This document shows, in pieces, positions 12,743 to 17,152 of a stretch of DNA of 17,152 nucleotides. A model generated the notes under the pieces. That model worked only from the letters and a program-made list of their open reading frames with translations, did not search any database and had not been told where the DNA came from. Within the stretch, counting starts at the first letter, position 1. The number at the start of each line of letters is the position of its first letter. The position numbers and the translations under genes were made by a program. The stretch is from Massilioclostridium sp965141735 (GTDB lineage Bacteria > Bacillota > Clostridia > Oscillospirales > Ruminococcaceae), in the NCBI GenBank assembly GCA_965141735.1, contig CBCSOX010000040.1:1-17152 (forward strand), written 5' to 3'.

Positions 12743-14318
12743 ACAACAGAGCGACACCCGGCAGAGGTTTCGGGAAATCCTCTCCGTCCTCTCGAAATAC
12801 GAGATTGTCAAGGGGATTACTCCGGTCAAGCTGCGGCTGATCGTCGAGGAGCTCGGCCCTACCTACGTTAAACTCGGGCAGATCATGTCGATGCGCCGGG
12901 ATATGCTCCCTGTCAAATACTGCGAAGAACTCGCCAAGCTGCGCACCAATGTCCACCCGATGGAATTTGAGGAGGTCCGGGCGGTCATCGAAGGGGAATA
13001 TGGGACCGAGTTAGACAAAATGTTTACCAAATTCGATCCCCACGCCCTCGGTTCCGCGTCCATCGCCCAGGTACACGCCGCGACGCTGCGCTCCGACGGG
13101 AGCCGGGTCGCCGTCAAGGTACAGCGCCCCGGCATCCGCGCGATGATGGCGCGGGACATCAAGCTCATGCGCAAGCTCGCAAAGCTGGTGAAAATGGCGG
13201 GTGGAGTGACCAATGTGCTGGATTTCAACGCCATCCTCGACGAGATGTGGTTTGTCTCCCAGCAGGAGATGGACTTTCTCATCGAAGCCAAACAGGCGGA
13301 GGAATTTCACGAGCGCAACAAGGAAATCCTCTACACTGCAAGCCCCGCCGTCCGGCAGGAGCTCACCACCTCCAAAGTGCTCGTGATGGAGTACATCGAC
13401 GGGACGCAGATCGACGATCTGGACGCCCTGCGCGAACTCGGCTATGACCTGCGCGAGATTGGGATGAAGCTCGCGGACAGCTACGTCAAGCAGGTGATTG
13501 ACGACGCCTTTTTCCACGCGGATCCCCATCCCGGCAATCTGCGCATCCGGGACGGCAAAATCGTTTGGATTGACCTGGGCATGATGGGCAGGCTCACCCC
13601 GCGCGACCAGCAGCTGTTCCGCGACGCGGTGCAGGCGGTGGTTGAAAACGACGTGAGCTCGCTCAAAACCATTCTGCTCACTATGGGAGTGCACACCGGC
13701 AAGATCAACCACGCCCAGCTCTACACCGACATCGACGACATGCTGACCAAATACGGCTCGATGGAACTGTCGGGCATGGATATGGGGGTGTTGATGGAGG
13801 AACTGCTCTCCCTTGCGAGCAAGCACCGCATCACCATGCCCAAGGGGGTCACCATCCTCTGCCGGGGGATGATGACAATCGAAGACGTGGTCTGCCGGCT
13901 CAGCCCAAACATCAACCTAGTGCAGATAATGGGCAATCACCTCAAGGGTGACCTCTTCAAACGGCTCAACCTGGAGGAGGAGCTCAAGGAAAACGGCCGC
14001 GCACTCTACCACTCGGGCAAAAAGATGCTGCACATCCCCGCCCAGATGTCCGATTTGCTCGGCATGACGATCAAGGGGCAGACCAAGCTCAACCTCGAGC
14101 TCATCGGCTCAGAGGAGCCGCTCGCAAGCATCAACAAAATGGTCAACAAAATCATCATCTGCATCATCACCGCCGCGCTGCTCGTCGGCTCCTGCCTGAT
14201 CTGCACCACCGACATGACCCCGAAAATCCTCGGCATTCCCGCCCTCGGGATGCTCGGCTTTTTTGCCTCCATCGTTTTGGGCGGCTGGCTGATGTGGAAA
14301 ATCCTGAGAAAAAAATAG
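12711..14318 (+). CDS. AarF/ABC1/UbiB-family atypical kinase with two C-terminal membrane helices
   Basis: The product is 535 aa. The family's KxGQ motif is at 54-57 (VKLGQIMSMRRD). GSASIAQVH (114-122) replaces the usual glycine-rich loop with the alanine-type form typical of UbiB proteins. Lys136 in VAVKVQRPG is the ATP lysine, HADPHPGN (269-276) the catalytic loop and IDLG (287-290, Asp288) the metal site. Two membrane helices lie near 485-505 and 513-531. The family is linked to ubiquinone synthesis in proteobacteria; an anaerobic clostridium would not make ubiquinone, so a role in other lipids is likely but unproven. The ATG at 12711 has GGAG about 8 nt upstream and overlaps the phasin-like gene by 32 nt. 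Confidence 0.94.
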   Translation: MRHKKNSRPNKQQSDTRQRFREILSVLSKYEIVKGITPVKLRLIVEELGPTYVKLGQIMSMRRDMLPVKYCEELAKLRTNVHPMEFEEVRAVIEGEYGTELDKMFTKFDPHALGSASIAQVHAATLRSDGSRVAVKVQRPGIRAMMARDIKLMRKLAKLVKMAGGVTNVLDFNAILDEMWFVSQQEMDFLIEAKQAEEFHERNKEILYTASPAVRQELTTSKVLVMEYIDGTQIDDLDALRELGYDLREIGMKLADSYVKQVIDDAFFHADPHPGNLRIRDGKIVWIDLGMMGRLTPRDQQLFRDAVQAVVENDVSSLKTILLTMGVHTGKINHAQLYTDIDDMLTKYGSMELSGMDMGVLMEELLSLASKHRITMPKGVTILCRGMMTIEDVVCRLSPNINLVQIMGNHLKGDLFKRLNLEEELKENGRALYHSGKKMLHIPAQMSDLLGMTIKGQTKLNLELIGSEEPLASINKMVNKIIICIITAALLVGSCLICTTDMTPKILGIPALGMLGFFASIVLGGWLMWKILRKK

Positions 14319-14351
14319 AGCGTGTGTTCCAGCTGGAATGCACGCTTTTTT
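14319..14351 (+). terminator. Terminator of the phasin-ubiB operon
   Basis: It begins directly after the TAG stop. AGCGTG (14319-14324) pairs with CACGCT (14341-14346), the stem continues through two G-U pairs and TTCC/GGAA to an AGCT loop, and six T follow. Confidence 0.87.
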
Positions 14352-15436
14352 GCATCTGGACCATTAGTGAATGGATCTCCATCCGTTTTCGCTTAATGTA
14401 TGAAGTACGTGTTACTCGATGGCTGCAACTGAATGAATCCCACTGTTTTTGCACCGCAGTGTATGTAATGTTCGTGCCGTTAAGAGGGGAATACCCTTTT
14501 CAGTCTGCTGCAACCATCAGGGCAACGGGTGGTTTTGCTTGTGAAACAAAACTCCCCGTCTGAACTGGCGCTTCAGCGGAGAGAAGAAAAGCAGAATCTA
14601 CAAATAATAGAATAGAGAATGCGGCCTGCCAACCGCACAAAAAGCAAAATAATTCACAAGAGTCGTTTAGCACAGACCCTGTCCCTTAGAGTGGAATTTC
14701 AAATACCATAAGGAAAGAATGCCAGGGAGAAAAGAGGATCGCGCAGATGGAAACAAGTGAATCGTATCGGAGCAGAAGTGTGCCCAGAACATAGACATTT
14801 GTTGGCAGAAACGCCACCGAAGAGGACTGCATCCAGTTTTGCAGGATTTCTGAAAGGAAAAAGTCGTACACAGATTTTTGAATGATAGGCAGATCTCAAA
14901 TACAAAACTGGGAACTCAAGCAATTGGTGCAGAGGATACGCTGTAGACGCAGCGGATAAACATGCGAAAAGAAAGCATGCGTACAAAAAAATTTATTGAA
15001 AAGGGGATTTGAGACAAAATTGACACTGAAAGAATGCAAGCCGCGCAGGCGCTGCTTGTTATAGAGCCTTCCAGGCGTTTTTAAAATACCATCGACTGCG
15101 CCGGTGGATTTTTATTTTTCAGCATAAAATCCAGCTGCTGGCTCTTCGATGTGTCACCGTGGAAAGGCAGCACCGCACTCCTGCCGCAGCGGGATGCCTC
15201 CTACCCTGCCGAGCAAATGCCGCAGCCAAAGAGTATGGAGCAACAGCGCATTTCCCCCGAACAATGGGGCCAATCAAAAACCACACTCTCTGCCTTGCGT
15301 ATCCGCTCTGTCGACCGGTGTTTCATCTCAATTGCCGACACAAGCATCCTTGGGATCCAATCAGCAATTTTCCAGCCTAACATCAGGTTGTCACCGGATC
15401 GTCTTTTTTTATTTATTGATCTGTAATAATATTTTA
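14352..15436. other. Long region without a convincing gene (about 1.1 kb)
   Basis: Open frames here are under about 120 codons on either strand, overlap one another, lack ribosome binding sites and match no family I recognise. The region looks A+T richer than the operons on both sides. It has a few weak hairpins: CCG(T)CTGAA with TTCAGCGG (14556-14579), an imperfect one at 15039-15059, and CCATCG with CGGTGG (15089-15107) followed by ATTTTTATTTTT. It could be decayed coding sequence or hold a small RNA, but I cannot support either. Confidence 0.5.
15089..15119 (+). terminator. Weak terminator-like hairpin in the gene-free region
   Basis: CCATCG (15089-15094) pairs with CGGTGG (15102-15107) through one G-U pair, with a 7-nt loop, then ATTTTTATTTTT. 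It could end a small transcript from the gene-free region; no matching promoter was found. Confidence 0.35.
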
Positions 15437-15465
15437 TTGACAAACGATAAATATCGTGGTATTCT
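15437..15465 (+). promoter_or_regulatory. Promoter of the DUF2975 operon
   Basis: Perfect TTGACA (15437-15442), 17-nt spacer, TATTCT (15460-15465), 26 nt before the ATG at 15492. Confidence 0.85.
15444..15457. promoter_or_regulatory. Candidate operator in the promoter spacer
   Basis: ACGATA (15444-15449) and TATCGT (15452-15457) form a perfect inverted repeat with a 2-nt gap, lying wholly between the -35 and -10. A dimeric Cro-like repressor bound there would block RNA polymerase. The regulator encoded at 15959-16198 in the same operon is the natural candidate. Confidence 0.6.
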
Positions 15466-15491
15466 AAGAACAAGAAAAGGAGATGAACCCT

Positions 15492-15947
15492 ATGAATTCC
15501 ACACCAACTAGGCTGAGCAGGGCGATGGGCGCGGTGACTGATTTCCTGCTGGTGTTTGCCGTGCTCTGTCTGGTCAGCCTTCCCTGGTCCCTCAAATGGC
15601 TGATCGGCTTTGTGCACCTTTCCCCCGCCCTGTATGTTCCAATGCTTGTCATTTTGTTTGTTTCCGGCCTCTGCGCCGCCGGCATCCTCTGGCAGGCACA
15701 CCGCATCTTTCAGACAATCAACCAGGGCGACCCGTTTATCCGCCGCAACGTCCGCAGCCTCAAAATTATCGGCTGGCTCTGCTTTGCCATTGCGTTGGTT
15801 TACGCGGCCGGACTGCTCAGCATCCGCTCGCCCTTCATGGCGCTCGTTCTGGCTGCCTTTGCATTTTTGGGCGTCTTTCTCTTTATCATTGCCGACCTTC
15901 TCTTCAAAGCGGTGCAGATCAAAGAGGAAAATGAGCTGACCATATAG
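15492..15947 (+). CDS. DUF2975 membrane protein
   Basis: The product is 151 aa with four membrane helices at about 14-34, 46-67, 92-112 and 118-141. The loop after the second helix carries FQTINQGDPFIRRNVRSLKIIGW, matching the family's conserved GDPF...N...L pattern. I chose the ATG at 15492 because AAAAGGAG ends 9 nt before it; the ATG at 15483 sits directly on the RBS. DUF2975 proteins are nearly always encoded with a YozG-like regulator, as here, where the regulator's RBS (TAGGAGGGG) overlaps this gene's stop. Function is unknown; a membrane sensor or antagonist of the regulator is a common guess. Confidence 0.88.
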   Translation: MNSTPTRLSRAMGAVTDFLLVFAVLCLVSLPWSLKWLIGFVHLSPALYVPMLVILFVSGLCAAGILWQAHRIFQTINQGDPFIRRNVRSLKIIGWLCFAIALVYAAGLLSIRSPFMALVLAAFAFLGVFLFIIADLLFKAVQIKEENELTI

Positions 15948-15958
15948 GAGGGGCAGGG

Positions 15959-16198
15959 ATGAAAATTAAAGTCAACCTCGACCTGATGATGGTCAAACGT
16001 GGCATGAGCCTCAACGAGCTGTCCAAACGGGTGGGGATCACCCTCGCCAACCTCTCCATCCTCAAAAACAACAAGGCAAAGGCCATTCGGTTTTCCACCC
16101 TTTCCGCGCTGTGCAATGCGCTCGACTGCACCGTTGCAGATCTTTTAGAATATGTGGAGGAGACAGATGATGAACCAGATGAATCCGACAAATGCTAA
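15959..16198 (+). CDS. YozG-like Cro/CI-type (XRE) regulator
   Basis: The product is 79 aa and essentially one HTH domain. The start is MKIKVNLDLMMVKRGMSLNELSKRVGI, the recognition helix lies in TLANLSILKNNKAKAIRF (28-45), and the C-terminal block STLSALCNALDCTVADLLEY (46-65) is the YozG hallmark, followed by a very acidic tail. A good RBS spans the stop of the DUF2975 gene, 11 nt upstream. It probably represses its own operon at the dyad in the promoter. The last 32 nt overlap the start of the next gene. It is a paralogue of the regulator at 2157-2372, with a longer N-terminus before the HTH. Confidence 0.92.
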   Translation: MKIKVNLDLMMVKRGMSLNELSKRVGITLANLSILKNNKAKAIRFSTLSALCNALDCTVADLLEYVEETDDEPDESDKC

Positions 16199-17152
16199 TC
16201 CGCTTCCCAACGAATTTGTTCCCCTGCCGCCGCCCCCCTCCTATCTGCAGCTCAATTGGGACGAGGAAAAGCGGGTTAAATCGGTTGTGTCCAGCCGGAT
16301 GACCGGGGTGTTTCTCCTACTCATCCTGCTGGTGTGTATTTTACTGACCGAGGCAGTGTTCCGCTCCGGGCTAAAAATCGGAACTGTGGTCTACTTTGCC
16401 GCGTACACGCTGCTGCTCTACCCGTTTATGCTGCGCGACGGAGCAAAGCTCAACTGGCGCGCAGCCCTGCTCACCCTGCCCATTGGGTTGATCAGCCTGA
16501 GCTACGGGCTGTTTGACGGGCATTCTACCCGTTTTATCACGCTGCCTGTGCTGCTCGTTCTATATGCGCTGCAAATCGTCTACCTTGCGCGCCCCGACAA
16601 AAAGGTGCTGCTCGATTTTTCCAACCTGCGGGAACTGCTCTCCGTCACCCTCTGCAAGCCGTTTCGGTATATCGCTGCACCGTTTGAAGTTTTCTCAAGA
16701 AAAACAGGGAAGCGGAAAAATCCGGTCCTTCTCTACATCCTGCTCGGCGTGCTGCTCGCCTGCCCGCTGCTGCTTTTGTTCCTCTGCCTGTTCGCCTCGG
16801 CAGACGATCAGTTTGCCTCGATGGCCGGCAGAGTTTGGTCCTGGGTGTACACCAATCTCTTCACTCTGTTTGCAGACATCCTATTGGGCGTGCTCCTCAC
16901 CCTGTTTGCCGCGCCGCTGTTTATCGTGTGCAAGGCGAAGATGAACAACAAGACCCGCGTGGAAAAACAGCCCATCACGCTGCACACCATCATCCTTGCA
17001 ACCGCCCTGATCCTGCTGCTGCTCCTCGTACTGCTCTTTTCTGCCATTCAGTTCGAGCAGCTCTTTCTCTCCCGCTCGTGGAAACTCCATGAATACGCCC
17101 AGCAGGCGCGCGGCGGCTTTTTCCAGATGACTCTGGCATCTGCGCTGCTGTT
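16167..17152 (+). CDS. DUF4173/DUF4153-like multi-pass membrane protein (3' partial)
   Basis: The frame is open from the ATG at 16167 to the window edge (328 codons plus two bases), so the end is missing. A proline-rich cytoplasmic start (PLPPPPSY) is followed by at least seven membrane segments at about 46-64, 71-88, 98-113, 123-140, 186-210, 228-255 and 271-295. SWKLHEYAQQARGGFFQM (304-321) resembles the conserved loop (WKLHEYAR.GFFEL) I associate with DUF4173 proteins. GGAGG lies 6 nt before the ATG; an ATG follows directly as second codon. It overlaps the regulator gene by 32 nt, so it belongs to the DUF2975-regulator operon. Function unknown; family assignment from recall. Confidence 0.82.
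   Translation, partial: MMNQMNPTNANPLPNEFVPLPPPPSYLQLNWDEEKRVKSVVSSRMTGVFLLLILLVCILLTEAVFRSGLKIGTVVYFAAYTLLLYPFMLRDGAKLNWRAALLTLPIGLISLSYGLFDGHSTRFITLPVLLVLYALQIVYLARPDKKVLLDFSNLRELLSVTLCKPFRYIAAPFEVFSRKTGKRKNPVLLYILLGVLLACPLLLLFLCLFASADDQFASMAGRVWSWVYTNLFTLFADILLGVLLTLFAAPLFIVCKAKMNNKTRVEKQPITLHTIILATALILLLLLVLLFSAIQFEQLFLSRSWKLHEYAQQARGGFFQMTLASALL

Noticed and set aside
14686..14986. Overlapping minus-strand frames of 61 and 95 codons in the gene-free region
   Set aside because: No RBS, no family resemblance, Cys/Phe-rich translation typical of antisense noise.
15149..15511. Plus-strand frames of 73-120 codons just before the DUF2975 operon
   Set aside because: Several frames overlap each other, none has an RBS, and the longest one runs through the clear promoter at 15437-15465.

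Overview
The window looks like chromosomal DNA from a fairly G+C-rich member of the Clostridia, probably Oscillospiraceae/Ruminococcaceae-like. The clues are strong AGGAGG ribosome binding sites, SigA-type promoters with 17-nt spacers, Clostridia-typical families (DUF6809-like protein, DUF2975 with a YozG-like regulator, phasin-like protein with UbiB kinase, YhgE/Pip) and A+T-rich intergenic regions beside G+C-rich genes. The taxonomic call is inference; no rRNA or other marker gene is present.

Layout. (1) 1-827: the last codons of a plus-strand gene, its strong terminator, then three diverged copies of an intergenic repeat, each with a minus-strand terminator. (2) 828-2085, minus: a methyltransferase and a flavin-binding PNPOx-like protein, overlapping by ATGA, with a clear promoter. 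(3) 2157-3162: an A+T-rich island with a small Cro/CI-type regulator on minus, divergent from a DUF6809-like gene on plus. Between them lies an exact 192-bp tandem duplication that copies the promoter, palindromes, RBS and first ten codons of the plus gene. (4) 3163-7156, minus: sirtuin, a hypothetical protein with a hydrophobic core and DNA topoisomerase III, packed so that stop codons and Shine-Dalgarno sites overlap or touch, then a small membrane protein. (5) 7202-10301, plus: a TetR-type regulator and a YhgE/Pip membrane protein, with a candidate TetR operator at the promoter and a strong terminator. (6) 10390-11856, minus: a CPA1/NhaP2-like K+(Na+)/H+ antiporter with a TTG start. (7) 12311-14351, plus: a phasin-like coiled-coil protein overlapping an AarF/UbiB kinase gene by 32 nt. 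(8) 14352-15436: about 1.1 kb with no convincing gene. (9) 15437 to the window end, plus: a DUF2975 membrane protein, a YozG-like regulator and a DUF4173-like membrane protein that runs off the edge. The promoter of this last operon has a palindrome between -35 and -10.

Most genes are recognisable families. The less ordinary content is in regulatory DNA: the 192-bp promoter duplication, the palindromes over promoters beside three small regulators, the triplicated terminator repeat, and a pair of hairpins that differ by one compensated base pair. I saw no CRISPR array, tRNA, rRNA, transposase or complete mobile element, and no clear evidence of a wholly new multi-gene system. The best candidates for undescribed function are the sirtuin/hypothetical/topB operon and the regulator/DUF6809 locus.
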